The notes under the pieces are model-generated. The model saw nothing but the letters and a program-made list of their open reading frames with translations, was not told the DNA's origin and did not search any database. A DNA stretch of 64,000 nt from Phialophora verrucosa (lineage: Eukaryota > Ascomycota > Eurotiomycetes > Chaetothyriales > Herpotrichiellaceae). Every line of letters starts with the position of its first letter. The first letter of the stretch is position 1. This document shows positions 32,458 to 45,500 of the stretch, in pieces. The translations under genes were made by a program, and so were the position numbers. The stretch lies in assembly GCA_002099365.1 (NCBI GenBank), contig MSED01000005.1, positions 124,001-188,000 on the forward strand. The letters run 5' to 3'.

Positions 32458-33613
32458 GTCGACGTCTGAGACGCATCTCACAGTGCAAACCTACCGGACT
32501 GATGTAATGCAAGACGTTGCGAAAGCTGATGAGAGAAACACACTAGAGTCAAGTCTGTTGGGAGCGCCATTAATTGAGATCAACAGCTACAACGGGCGGA
32601 CATTACTTGCGTTGAGGCCCCAGCATTGGAGGCATTGAGAGGCAAGCTTCGCCGATCCGGAAAAGAGATGCTGCTTGCCTGACGCAGCAGAAATACCTGC
32701 GTCATATTGACATCAACCCGATACGATGTACTCGTACACGATTACTCCTGCTAATGGTCGAAGAGTGCGGAGTGTAATGGCGTGGTCAAGCAGATCGAGA
32801 TAAAAATGATGAAACCAAATTTGCCCGGTCGTCCGGTGGACTCGTAAAGGTTCCCGGAGGCCGAAGTGGACTGAATGCCACAATAGGCGCTGTGGGCTTG
32901 AGCCATGGGCTGCTCCGCTCTTTGCGCCCTGAATGCTCGTTCGCCGAAGGGCGCCCAGGCACCACGGTAGGCGAGGTTTGGTTGGATCTTAGGCCTCACC
33001 AGCACCCAAAACGTCCAGGGGCCACGATAAGTCGACTCAACGAGAGATACACAAGATATCAGCACTCCCTGGGCAGTACCTTGTACGCAGTACGAGAGGA
33101 CGATTTACCCCTTTTCCCATTGCCCAGAGAGGCGGATGGTCACTCAAAGATCAACGCTTTCTCACAGAAAAGCGGATCGCCGTGTCTTGAAGCTCGTATC
33201 ATCATTCCTGCTAGCTCAGATGTTGGACCATGTCTGGCTTTGCATGACAGTAGTTGCAGGACAATTCCCTGTCTCGACGTATATACAAACGCCTCGTCGT
33301 ATCTTCTTTACCATTGACACCATATTCAACATGCTGCTCATGCCGTGTTGATTGTGTGCTGTGTGCTCAGCCGGAAATGTTTTTTAACACCCAATTTGCA
33401 CCCTTGCTCACTGGCCGTTGCACAGAACAACTTGAAGATACCCACGATAAAATTGTCAGCATTTCCGCCCCAGAACCCGTCCCATCCCTTAAAACGCCGT
33501 GCGTGATGCCGCGCTTGCAATAGAACGAGTGACAAGCAGGGCGCTCAATGTCTCATAAAGTGACACAATTATGTTCAACGAAAAAGAAAATGTGTATGTC
33601 AGCAATCGGCATG
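32458..33613. other. Intergenic region
   Basis: About 1.15 kb between the NADH dehydrogenase 5' end and the FHA gene 3' end. One TACTCGTA word at 32729-32736. No coding signal recognised. Confidence 0.5.
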
Positions 33614-35852
33614 TCATCTCTCTGACTTCTGCCATGAATTGAGATATGCCATGAGTCCGACTCCTATCAGCACCACTCCGAGCATTGAGACGTATGGTGC
33701 TGACTGGGCAATGGCATCTGGGTTGCCGCTCCTGTCTCGTAGAACAGTCGCGACAGCCCGCTCAAGGTGCTCAGGTAGAATGGGTGCTCGGATGTGGCCG
33801 TTCGCTTGTGGCCTTGACTTAACAGCGGGTCTGGAGGTCGATTCGTTAGGCTCTGCTGTCGCCTCCGCCTCAGATCCTTCGTTGTCCCGTCTATCATGAA
33901 GCTGTTTCGGTAAGGACTCTGCCTTTTCGTTTTCCTCACGAATCTTGTCAATCATCTCCGCCAGGCTTTTTCTCGCATGAGCAGCATCGGTTTCAGCTGT
34001 TTCTGCTCGTCGCTGGAACTTGTCAACGTCCGACTTCAGCCTTTGCATCTCTCCTAGCACTTGGTCGAGATTCTGCTGGAGATGTTTTGTTTTTGCATCC
34101 AGCTCGCCATCTGTGTCATGAATGGACTGTAGCTCGTTCGACCCGGTAGTTTGCGGCTGTATCGGGGTTTCTAGCGCCTCTTCGACGACCGAGACCGGTC
34201 TTGACGCGGCATGTTGTTCCAATCTTCGTGCCCTTTCCTCGGCATCCTCTCGGGCTGACCGTTCCTGCTTAAGCATATCCTCCAATTGCTTCACTCTTGC
34301 TCCCTGAGAATCAAGCTCCTTCTTAGCAATCGAGAGTGCTTCAATTAATGATAACATCTGGCTGTTCTGCGGGTTTGTGGGGGAATGTGATTCATTTTTC
34401 GGTGGCTTGGCAGTCTCGCCACGTTTGAGAAGATTCGTGAACGATGTCGCGACAGGACTCGCTTTCGAGGAGTCCGGTTTTTCAGGCAGGGGTTGTTGTG
34501 GCGGCGGTGCGGGAGGGTCGGCGAACCGTGTAACATGCTCCATCTTTGGTGCTTTTACTCTACCAGCCATCTGTCGCTGGGAGGCGGCTTCCTTCGAGGT
34601 GGCCTGTAGTTTGGGTAGCTCGGCTCCAGGCGTTAATAGTGAGTTCAGAAAAGCTCCCGCCTGGTCAAGTTCTTCAGCCTGCTCCTTCGCTGCCCGCATT
34701 TCGATCTACCGTCATTAGCTCGGAAATGTACTCGTTCAGCTTGAGAACACTTACTGCCAGTGTCTTCACCAGCTGCTCGACATTCAGCGGCGTTGCACCC
34801 CACATGTTCATCCGTTGTTGCGCCATTGAGCTCATCTGACTTCCAGCAATGCTTGAAGCACTTGAAGCACGTCCATTGGCCGGACGACCAGGGCCACTCC
34901 GACTGTGAAGCATCGGTGAACTTACAGGCGATGGCAATAGAGAACCACCATGTGACGGGTCAAGGTCGCCGAAGCTGAGATCGAGCACATTGTTGGATGA
35001 ACCCGGAAGCCCGACGTATTCGACCTTTGCTGATACTTTATGATGGACGATGGTTTTCTGGTCTTCAGATACTATATCAATACCCAGTTCCAGCGTGTCG
35101 TGTTGCCGAAGCTCATGCGGTTCAGACTCGCGATTTTCTGGAGACAGGCGTTGGCCGTTGACGAAAGTGCCGTTGGAGGACTTGACGTCCCGAATGAACA
35201 CTTTCCCACTGCGGTCCGCCCATACTTCGGCGTGTTGTCGTGAGAGAACTTTGGAATCGAAATATCCGTTCACTGGCGTCGGGACCGTTTTGGCGTTGGT
35301 TTGTCGGCCTATTCGGAGCACGTCAGGGTAGAAGGGGAGGCTAATTTGTTTCCTTTCAAAGGTGCCATTCATGGGTAACAAGGCTAATATCGCTGCGGGC
35401 TCGCCGCTAGCCACTCCGTTCACCACCCGTGTTCCATTTGATTGAGAGGCTGGACTCTGGCTGGGTAGTGCTGGCTGAGCTGCGTTCTTCCCTACTAACG
35501 AGTTGCCGACGGCTGTTTGAAGGGATCCATTTGCACGAGCATTAGAGACACTGGCTGTAGATTCTGATTTCGACACTTGCCAGAATCCTCCTCTTGGCTT
35601 CTTCTTCAGCCCGGCAGCGGGTTCTGAAGAGATGTCGTTCTGCGTCAGTGTGATTGTTGATCCGGAGGAACTGTTGGACGACAGTGATGAAGATGATGCG
35701 CTTCTCTGTACCGTCTTGCGTTGAGGTAGAAACATCCGAGACACCTCGTCGCTGCTCATGCTGGAAAACCCTCCACTGGTGCCGTTTAGACCATTCCAGT
35801 TAAGTCTGGATATATTGTTGAAACTCGGAGGCGATGCCACGGCGGTCGTCAT
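33614..35852 (-). CDS. FHA-domain, coiled-coil, tail-anchored protein (SLMAP/Pro45/Far-type STRIPAK subunit)
   Basis: Exons 35852-34755 and 34705-33614 with a 49-nt intron 34754-34706 encode 729 aa. An FHA phosphopeptide-binding domain lies at roughly residues 160-280, with the family landmarks LRIGRQTN, SRQHAEVWA and VKSSNGTFVNGQ. A Ser-rich linker follows. The splice completes the helix ...VKTLAIEMRAAKEQAEEL, followed by two long coiled coils and one C-terminal transmembrane segment (YVSMLGVVLIGVGLMAYL) with a short basic tail, as in a tail-anchored protein. This architecture matches SLMAP in animals, Pro45 in Sordaria and Far9/Far10 (Vps64) in yeast, subunits that place the STRIPAK phosphatase-kinase complex on ER/nuclear-envelope or mitochondrial membranes. 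STRIPAK controls septation, cell fusion and fruiting in fungi. Architecture is seen; complex membership is inferred from the family. Confidence 0.85.
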
Positions 35853-36592
35853 CGGGAGGTATTGTACAAAGGGGACAGGAATGGAGTCCTCTGATGTAAT
35901 CTTATCGTCTCCAAAGGCTCCGTATCAGTGGGGGAAGGGAGGGAGGACTGATTGAAGTGGAAGGGAACAGGAATCGGTTGCTGTTCCTAGCCGTCATGTG
36001 TTGGACTCGAAGACTCGGAGTGTGAAATGATACTGAGATGATTGCCGTATTAGTCAAGTGGTCACAGGCGCGGTGGTTAGGCTGTATTTCAAGCAGATAG
36101 TGGCCTTCTTGATTACTCTAGGACATACGTAGATCGAGCTTGAGGAGATTTTTGAAGGTAACTGAAGTGCTCGCGTGCAAGATCTGGACAGCGAGGGGTC
36201 TGACGGAAAGGATCTGGGGCTGACCACTCAAGCTCCGGTAGTTGAAAGATGGTCAAATTCGCGACCGAAGAGCCATGAGAGGATGGCGAAAGAGTGTCGC
36301 TGGCATCTATTGTCCACCTGATGTTGATCGGCGTCTGTGTTGGGCTTGGTTCTGATGTTCACGAGGGATGCGACCCGTGGTTTTGGGAGCAGTCCAAATT
36401 GACGCTCGACCGTCTCCTCTGGATCTTGTTCCCGAACCGCTAAGCGCCCATCACGTGCTGCCAAGGCGTTAACCGCCGCAGTTGTGCTCGGCTGTTAACG
36501 AGACAGAAGCTCGGGGTGAATACATGGAACTTGGAGAAGCCGTCACTCGTATCTCATGTTGCCCTTAACCTCTATCTCGAGAAACAGTCGCA
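35853..36592. other. Divergent promoter region with a uORF upstream of MGR2
   Basis: 740 bp between the FHA gene and MGR2. A 14-codon upstream reading frame starts at 36524 (MELGEAVTR...) and ends with TAA at 36566-36568, 24 bp before the MGR2 start. No other feature recognised. Confidence 0.45.
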
Positions 36593-37135
36593 ATGCCTCC
36601 AATCCCACCCTCTGCTCAGAGACGCGGGCCAACATGGTTCGATAAAAGTACGGACCTCTTGTCACGAGCGAGAACCAGCGATAGCTAACCGTCGTCACAG
36701 TGAAAATGGGGATGCTAATGGGCGGGAGTAAGTCCCAGACAATGATCAAAGGCGGGAAAAAAGAGGATGTCTAACAAAGCTCTAGCTGTGGGTGGAATCA
36801 TGGGATTCATCTACGGTTTGTCTCGGTGACAGACGCCAGTAACACGCTACTGATAATCGACGCGCAGGCACCGTTACCATCTTTCAGTACGGCGCTGGCC
36901 AAGCAGGCGTTATGAGGACTCTTGGAAAGTATATGGTGGGATCAGGAAGCATGTTTGGGTATAAAAGCCGGTCATCCTCTGGGAGTGAGTCGTCACTAAC
37001 TGCGCAAATAGTCTCTTCATGGGAATCGGCAGCATCATTCGAACAGATTCGCCTGTAATGGCATCCTCCATATGGGCAAGATCTCAATACCCTCCTCTCG
37101 TCCACCAACGACAGCTTCCTGCAGACCGCCGGTGA
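36593..37135 (+). CDS. MGR2: Mgr2/ROMO1-family mitochondrial inner membrane protein (TIM23 subunit)
   Basis: A small gene split into five exons, 36593-36647, 36701-36727, 36786-36815, 36868-36958 and 37012-37135, by four introns of 52-58 nt. Exons 2 and 3 are only 27 and 30 nt. All junctions keep frame and give 108 aa. The product starts MPPIPPSAQRRGPTWFDK and runs into MKMGMLMGGTVGG, then IMGFIYGTVTIFQYGAGQAG, and SGSMFGLFMGIGSIIRTD. This glycine-rich two-helix hairpin is the ROMO1/Mgr2 signature. Mgr2 lines the TIM23 translocase, guarding lateral release of preproteins into the inner membrane. The last 30 residues (after RTD) extend past the core and are not conserved in my memory of the family. 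Identified by manual splicing; no exon is long enough for ordinary ORF calls. Confidence 0.9.
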
Positions 37136-37403
37136 TATTAGCAATAACACCTGTACATAAGAGGGCGTGAGCCGGGCTGGAAAAGTTGATGCTACATTAT
37201 GATACCCACTTTATGAATGAGGGTGCTACTGGCACAAGATGCTGAATTGAATGGCATTGGCTCCCCAGAGCACTTCAGCCCAACCGTGCTTGCCAACCTG
37301 TGATGAGTTCTAGGGAGCTGTGTCTATGTGCCCGCCCCGCCTGTGGCCCCCTCCAGACATCCCACCCAGGTGGCTGCGCCCAAACACCATCGCTACAAAT
37401 CAT
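37136..37403. other. Short convergent intergenic region MGR2/SED5
   Basis: 268 bp between convergent 3' ends, so the two transcripts probably share or overlap terminator sequence. Nothing else seen. Confidence 0.5.
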
Positions 37404-38546
37404 TCAGCCCGATACTAACACCCACAGCAGGAAAAATATCTAGTCAAGGTCAGTTAACTGGGAGGATAGCATCGGGAGGTCAAAACTCACCATCAGAACG
37501 CCAAACATCTTAGCCACCAGCCATCGGTTGCCTTGCACACGGTTCCAATATTTCAATAGTTCTCTCTGTGCGCCCTGTACATTGTCCACCACGTCCTCGG
37601 TGTTTGCATCTATGCGCTGCAGCATCTCCCCTTGTTCCGAGACCATACTGGCAAGCTGGCCGAAAATGCTACCCAACTCATTTATCGTCCTTTCAATGGC
37701 TTCAATGGCTTGGCCTCTTTCCTGGATATATGTATTTGCCGGCTGGGCTTCCTCCATAAGTAATAACTGGTGGTCCGACTGAGGGGCATTCTTCATCAGC
37801 GTAGACGTATTGGAAGGTTCGATGGTAAGCAGGTCACTCGTGGACGCTTGCGGGGTCCGCTGCCGGCTTGCAGCGCTCTGGTATAGAGGCGATTGCGATC
37901 TTGAGTCATCCAGATGAGGTTGTGACCGCGCTGATACCGAGGACACAAAGTTTTCCGTCCTTGACCGTGACGCCTGAATGTTCTTGGTCCGCACTTCTAG
38001 TACATCCTTGAAGTTTACGGCTACATCGGTCACTTTGCTTTGTAGCATCATTACCACGTTCTTGTTGTGCTGACCTTCTTGGTCCGCCGATCGAGGTTGC
38101 GAAGCGGTTGGGTGTTGCGACTGAGTAAGTTGTTGGAGAGCGGATATCTGGGAATTGAGGCCGGCCAGATCTTGCTTGATGACGTGGGTTAACTCTGCAA
38201 TCTCGACGGGTCTATCGTCAAAGATAGCTTTTCTCCTTGCAACTAATGCATGTCAGTCTCGAACTGCTCGCCGGAGACTCGGTTCCTTTTACGTACGTTG
38301 TGCAAGTCTCTCTAACTTGCCCATAGTTGCAGTGATGCCCCTTCCTATCTGGGCTGCATTTCGAGCGAACTCTGACCTTGCACCTCTTGAAGGGCCATTA
38401 GCAGTGCCATTTGCCTCTTGTTTCTCGGCATTCTTGAGCAGCGACTGTCGCTGAGGGCCTCCTTTTGCGGCGGACTGTCGCTTCTGCGCCTGGTTGAGGA
38501 TAGCGCGGAACTCATTCGTCCGGTCTTGAATCGTTGTAGACACCAT
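37404..38546 (-). CDS. SED5: Sed5/syntaxin-5 type Golgi t-SNARE
   Basis: Qa-SNARE for fusion of ER-derived and intra-Golgi vesicles at the cis-Golgi. Three exons, 38546-38297, 38242-37491 and 37439-37404, with introns 38296-38243 and 37490-37440, encode 345 aa. The N-terminal peptide TTIQDRTNEFRAILNQAQKR matches the Sly1-binding start of Sed5. Splicing gives LAQLARRKAIFDDRPVEIAEL in the Habc domain. The SNARE motif follows (YIQERGQAIEAIERTINELG, then MVSEQGEMLQRIDANTEDV with the central Gln), and then KYWNRVQGNRW before the membrane anchor. The last exon is only 36 nt and codes for most of the anchor's second half (IFFLLWVLVSG); reading past the donor would destroy the transmembrane segment. 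Family and location are certain by motif. Confidence 0.95.
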
Positions 38547-39584
38547 ATTGTCCTACACGGGGAGGAAGTTGGTGTAGACGCGCGGATCGGGTTCAAGAGA
38601 TTCGGAAGGTCGTACTCGTAGAAGCCTTTGGGGTTGATGAGGAAACCCAATTGCTCATTCTAGTGTATACCGCGCAACAGGGAATGTGTTAATACATGTG
38701 CCCCGAGTAGAAGACACTGAAGGAGGAATCCCGAATCTAGTATGTACAGTGAAAAGAATAACTCGAGTCTCGTCAGGTCATAGAATAGAAACCTCAAAGT
38801 TCAGGACAGGGCAGCCGCAGCCGCAGCCGGAAACGTCTCTTCTTCAGGGCCAGTCTTTGCCGCCACGATTCTAGCCACGATTCTAGCCACGATCACTAGC
38901 CACATACCCTGCGAACGGCCCCGGTACGAGTATTCCAGCCACAGTTTGAGGGCACTAGGTGGAGTGAATGAAACACGGAAACTCACACCATGCAATTCTT
39001 CAAACTCGTCGAACACACATGTTCCCCTCTTCGGCTGACTTGGAGTCTCGTCTAGGCGGAATTTCCTCTACGACAATCGAGTCCTGCGCACCTCAAGCCA
39101 CGTATTTGCAAATGTGAAGCATGATGCAGGTGATCACCGAGCTGGTGCAGCGTGTGGCGCAGTGACGCACGGCTGGGGCTTTATTTGGGATTCTTCTCCA
39201 ATCGTTCCCCAGCCCTCAATTCCTGTTTGTCCGTTCGTAGGGCAGAGTGAGGAGCCCAGCATCTCGCCTGCCATCCTTCGAACGATTGATTGCGCGGCCG
39301 GCCTTGTACACACATACCTCTCTCTTACCTGCACACGCCGTGGCCATCTGATCGACCTCGATATTCTCACCACAATTGCAACCTTGCAGACAGTTCTTGT
39401 CCACCTCCTGTGATCATCAGGCAGTAGTCCCAGCTATGTAACACGAATTCCTCGAATAACCTCTCGACAGTCCCGAAGCATCTACTTTGCACACCACGGT
39501 CTACGCTATGTGTAGTCTCATATCTTGAGAATTACTTGATTTCGTGTTTTGCTCGAGGGGCCGATCATTTGGCATCGTCTCGGG
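38547..39584. other. Divergent intergenic region SED5/large disordered gene
   Basis: 1.04 kb expected to hold two promoters. It contains TACTCGTA at 38613-38620, TACGAGTA at 38925-38932, and a 12-bp tandem repeat at 38862-38893. No coding signal recognised. Confidence 0.5.
38862..38893. repeat. 12-bp tandem repeat, about 2.7 copies
   Basis: Unit GCCACGATTCTA repeated twice perfectly (38862-38873, 38874-38885), followed by a partial third copy (GCCACGAT). It lies in the promoter region upstream of SED5. Confidence 0.85.
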
Positions 39585-42500
39585 ATGGCGACCTCCAACC
39601 CCTACGGCAGTGGCAGGTTCAAGATCAACGTGAACAGGGTCAAGTCCAAGAAATGGAAAGAAGCCGACAAGGTGGACTACGGTGGTGGTTGGGGCGACGA
39701 CGACTCTGACGACGGGTACGACGAGCCAGCGCCAGTGTCTGCAGACAACCCTCGACACCCTGCCTGGGGTGCGCCCGCCAATGCCTATCCCTCCAATCGA
39801 AGCGTTACCAATCCCTCTCCTCCTCGTGGCGGGCATAGACCGTCCTTCGATCGCGGCGATGAACGCCGGCATTTCTCTTCAGCTGGAAACTTCGATTCGC
39901 CCTATCCAACGACCCAGCGATCGCCGTTTCCCGAACCTCAGCACGACGATGTACCGTCTGGTCCCGGCTATGGCATGCAATCGCCTCTCCGTCTGAACAC
40001 ACAAGGACCAGGTCCGATGCCACAAGGCTTCCGACCAGGTTCAAGAGGCAGACAATATCCACCATACGAAGATGTGCCTATGTCGGCGCCCGGAAGCTTT
40101 CCGCAACAGAGGCGATCAGGCTCAAGTAATCGTCCCTCTCACGCAGACATCTACGCGCAATATGAGAGTCCCATGAGACCCGAGAGTCGTTCTTCCAATG
40201 CCTCCCATCGACAGTTCCCCCCGCGCAAGCAAAGTCTGAGCCAGCAAACACCTCCTCCTGACTTCACGCAGCGCAGCCATTCGCCCGCGCGTTCCCATAC
40301 CTCAGGCACAGCGACAGCTACCAGTACCAATGACGACCGCCCCCCGCCAGTTTTAATCCGGCCCTCAGACATCTACAAACGCATGGCAGAAGAAATGGAG
40401 AAGGCGCGCAAATCACAGGACTCTTCGCGACCGAGTACAGCGTCAGAACCAAATCGCGCCAGGGAAGGTTCTGTTGGTGCTCGCTCAACGTCGTCAGACC
40501 CAAAAGACTCGACCGGTAGCGTGCAGCCAAATGTAGAGGATTCAGATTCTACGCGACGCCTAAAACCGACCCTGGACCCTGTTCCAGAGCGGAAGAGTGA
40601 GTATGGCTTTGAGAATCTGGTCATATCAACAAGCCACGACAATGCACAGCCGGAGGACCCTAAGATTGAAGAAGGCACCTTGGGGGTCTCAAGGCATGGG
40701 ACTAACGCTTCCTCCGTCTATACCGATCGTCCAGACCCTGTTTCTGCGTCTACCCTGTCTCGTAATGTGTCACTGGCAGATGATGTAACGGAGAGACAGT
40801 CATCGTCTGACAACAGACCTAGCTTTGGTTTACCGCCCATTGGCAGAGTGTCTGGCTTCGGTGTGGACATTGGTCTAACAGATAACACAGCGTCTAATCC
40901 CACACCTGATGACTCGCAATCACCTAGAGATGCACCGTCTCAAGCTCCCTCACAACACGTGCTCACTAGTGGAAACGACGAGCTAGGTGTCAAGGCTCTG
41001 AAGCATCAGCCTACCATGGGATATACGTCCGTCGTCCAGCAAGCTTTCGATCAAAGCCAGCGTCGAGAACCTCTCACGCAGTCATCCACGTCGAGCATTG
41101 TTGATCGTTCAAATAGTGCTTCGACTACCGACATCAGCCCTATCATTAGCCGGAAGCCGGATACAGTCCCTACAAGTACCGCTATACAGACCGCGCATCC
41201 TGTCATTTCTGAGGAGTCTTCGCGACGAGAATCACGACCGACGTCAACAACCACATTGAAACCTACAGAGGTACCTCTCCAACACGATGATGACCTTTCT
41301 TCACCCCCGATTTTGCGCACAGGTTATCGTAGAGACGTCACGCCTCCAAGTCGAGATAACAGTCCTACAAAGAAGCCTCTCGCAGTCGGCCCACGACATT
41401 TTGTGCAACCACATCAAGGCTCACTTGTGCATGAACAGCCAGAGGAACAGGAGCAAGCTCGGGGTAGAGCACAGAGTATCAAAGATAAGCCGCTTCCCCC
41501 TGAGCCAAAAGCAGAAACGCCCCCGCCACATGTTAGCGCTCCTTTAGCGATGCTACGTTCAGAATCTCCTCCGAAAGGCACGGTGCGTGATCTCGCCGAC
41601 AGGCTGGAGTCATCCTCAGGGAGATCCTCTCCGACCAATTCTAGCGTTCAGATACCGCTGCCTGGTCTCTCGCAGGCGCGCCCACCACCGCAAGCACGGT
41701 TCGATAGCTTCCGCCCAGCGATCCCTGGCGGTTGGCAGTCGTATACCACCTCTGCAGCCTCAGGAACTCCTGGTGAAGGCACTCCAGGTCAACGCGGCAT
41801 CTCTCCACCTCGAGCTCCATACGCTCAAACACGAACAGATAGTACAGAAAGCGTACCTACGGCCCACGCTCCCACCAATATGGCTCCTCAGGATCATGGT
41901 GTAACTCAGAGAGCTTTCGCTGCGGCCGCGTCTGCTGGGAGTGCTCTTGCCGGCGCCTTGGCTGGCCATCGAGTGAATGAACGTGATCAAAGTCCCTCCG
42001 CACAAACTTCAGAGGGAGAAAGCGAGAATGAATGGGACCAGTCGAGCTCGTCCAGTGATGGAGATGCAGGGCCGCCAGCGCCACGAGCACTGCCAGATGA
42101 CCAGAGAGCTGGACCAGGTATTGAGCACCGAGCAGCAAATCCACCGGCAGCCGGTCCATCAAGTGGTACTCCAGATCAACCTCAGTCTGTAGCAGCGTCC
42201 ACTCCTTTGTCTATTGCGACATCGAGTGAGGCAGACGTACCTCAGTCGACCCTCGACTACTTTCCAGCGCCGCTGCGGACTAGCCGTTCGATTGACCCTT
42301 CTAGCCTCCGTCCACCAGTACCTAATGCCACAGTCGCTCAAGAAACACCATCCGAGAGCGACAACGAGCGATTGCAGCTGGAGATTGTGAAGAGTCTGAC
42401 ACCGAAGTCGTCAAATTTAGCTGACCAAGCGCCGGCACAAGGCCACCAGCCTCGAGCTGACCCGGAACCGTCAGCCTATCGAGCAGTTACCGACGTAGGG

Positions 42501-45500
42501 GCCGGCCCCCAGAGCAGTGCCGCTCCACAATCCTTCCCGCCCCGCCCGACCGAAGGACCTCAATTAATACCGCTGCCTCAGTCCACCACGGCGATATCAA
42601 CAGAAGACACCTCTCCGCGCCCTCCTCCACTGCAATCTATTTCGCACCAGCCAGCAGAAGCTGGGCTTCCCAGCGACGGTGTTACAGTGGTGAACGCTGG
42701 CAGCGCCCCAGATCAAGGAATGCTCACGCCTTCTCAGCCAAGCACCGCACCTCAAGAACATCCAGCTATTGGTGCGAGACCTGATTCGGCTTTTCCGGGT
42801 ACTGTACAGCCACAGCCGCCCATTGAACGAGAATCCCCAGCACCTGGGCCTTTGTTGCAAAAGCGCTTTTCTTGGGAGACTGGGAGCTCACCACCGGGAT
42901 CGGTGTCGACACCGAAAGCGACCAGCCCACCCCCAACCGGGTCACCCGATACGATAAGAGCTTCCTTTCAACCTGTAACAGGCTCTTCGGAAGTCACTCC
43001 ACCAAGAGCGGAGCTTGACCAGCCTCCGACGAGGCGAGCCACCCCGCCAATACAACAGTCAGTGCAACCAATGCAGGCTTCCACAGACATTCCCCCACAG
43101 GAGCCATCCCAACCGTCTCTGAATCTTCAAACGGTACCATCTCAGCTGTCCAACCAACCCACGCAGCACTCCAGGATCTCGCCAACCAATACACACCAAT
43201 CCCAACCCTCGCCAACGCTCAGCGAACCTCCCACGTTCCGGACGATTCTAAACCTTGGTTCACCTGTAGAGCGGATAAAGGCCTTTGATGAGAGCCGGCA
43301 GTTCTATGCAACGCCGAACGAGCAGCTCCAGGGCTGGCTAATGTCGATGAAGACCGCGGAGAATTCCGACCTGTTCGCCACCAATGGTCGGCTTTCCCTT
43401 GACACCAGCGACGGCGCCATTTCTCACAAACCTATGCCCAGGCGGATTCTCACTGAATCGGCAGGAGCCAGGCATATGCAAGAGGATGGAAAGAAGCTTA
43501 TGGCAGCAGCTGGACGCTTCGGAGGGAAGGCAGGGCACGCAGCTAAAGGACTGTTTGCCAAAGGCAAGGAGAAAATGCGCAGTGCGAGCACAAGTGAAAA
43601 GGTAGCCCGTTGATCTTCCCCTTTCTTTTCTTAGTCTTTCTTTATCATGGGGGAGATGAAGGTGTTCCTGTCGCGGCCATTTCATTCTTACAGGCTCCTG
43701 GACGAGGATCCGTTGCTTTCAGCGGCTTTCTTTGCAGCCGTCTCAAGATAGTAATGAATGGAAGAAATACTTCTCTACTTTGTTAGTGCTTTCGTTTTGA
43801 GCTCTGGTTGACGTCTTCTCTAGGGCATGCTTGCTGGCCGGCGAAAGTCAACTGGACCTCTTCCCGACGAGTCTGACGATGTTTCATCCCCTTCCCAGTC
43901 CCGAAATTCCACATACCTGGAAGGTCCCCCTCAAATCCCGCTGAACATAACTCCTGCTTCGCCGCTAACGTCCCCTACCGACTGGTTCTCGAATCGCGAG
44001 CTTATGGGATCGCGGACGAGTGGACTGAGCTCGATCTTGCAACAAGGAGCGGCCGCATCATCACCGACGCCTGCACACGAGATAGTGTCCAAGTCGACAT
44101 CCGAACAAGATGGGCACGGACCACGCGGGGGTGTTGCACCTACTGAGGCCGTTGCTGCCGTGCCTGTACCTGCTCATAGTCCAGCAATCTCTGCTCTCGA
44201 CAGCGAGCAAGAACAGAATGAGGACACGGGTGTCCCAAGCCGTTCAATCAGCCAACTGACGAGGCCCACCGATCATTCCCCTGTAGAGTCACCTCATCAG
44301 GCAAATGTCGAAAGACGTCTCAGCAGGAGAGAAAGCTCGGCTGCTCGTTCTCGCGCCACCGCTGCTGGCGGCGACCTGGCTGCAAGTACTTTGGCTCCAC
44401 CGCCGCCTTTCCCAGATCGACATGATGGCTCAGCGTCTGATGCCACCGCTGCTGGCGGCGACCTGGCTGCAAGTACTTTGGCTCCACCGCCGCCTTTCCC
44501 AGATCGACATGATGGCTCAGCGTCTGATGCCGAGTCTAGCGACCGAAGCCTGCGTGTTCCACAGGCACGACGCCGCTCAATAATCTCAGAAGTCTCCAGT
44601 GCCAGCCCGAGTCCTGAGCCCAACCCCGAAGGCCAACGTTTGAGAAGCAGTGTATCTCTCTCACCCGCGGATGAAATGCCTGTAGGAACAGTCTCAGGTC
44701 CACTGGAGGAAGAGAGGAGGCAAATCGACGAGCCGGTCGCTTCCACTGTCCCCGTTCAGGCTGGTGGACAGCCAGGGGCACAAGCTGCTGAACGCCAGGC
44801 CCAGTCTCCAGGCCCGGCCGTGCCTCCACCCGCAGCAGCGGCCGAGCCGCTTCGCGCACGAGAAGCGATACCGGTTGTCGAAGCCGTAGAGCAACGTCCT
44901 CCACGCGAACAACAAACGCAACAGCGTGTTGCCACTGATCAACAGTATGATCCTGACGAGCACCGGCCTTTCTCATTCGCTGGTATTGAGGGCGTTGGCG
45001 CCATTCACCAGTCTGAGCCGTTGCCGGACGAGGATCTCAGCAGAATACCATCACAGCCAATGAGTCCAGTAAGTCAAGTACGAAGCAGTGCTGCATTGAG
45101 CAAAGCAATGTCCCAAGTCAGTGTCGAAGAGGTTCCAACCCAGACCAATGGACCAGGCCACCAACATTCAAGGTCATATTCGAGACCCTTCGGTGTTGAT
45201 CCTGATGTCAGAAACCATCCTGCTCTTCGTACAGGAGACCATGAACAAGCCCCTATGAACCGAGTCCATATGTACTCTTCCGAGAGCCCCTTGCCTAGTG
45301 CGAGACGCGCACAGGAAGAAATCGACCGCCAGCTTCAACAAAGGGAGCAACGACAGCCTACCCTACCGCCGCCTCAGCGCCAACCGTACGAGGAGGGATA
45401 CCGAATACCTGGACCTTATGTCCAAGAGTACCGATCCCCGAAACAAATTTCATCCCCCAAGAACGGACGAAGCCAGGTCCAGGTACAAGCCAGCGGCAAG

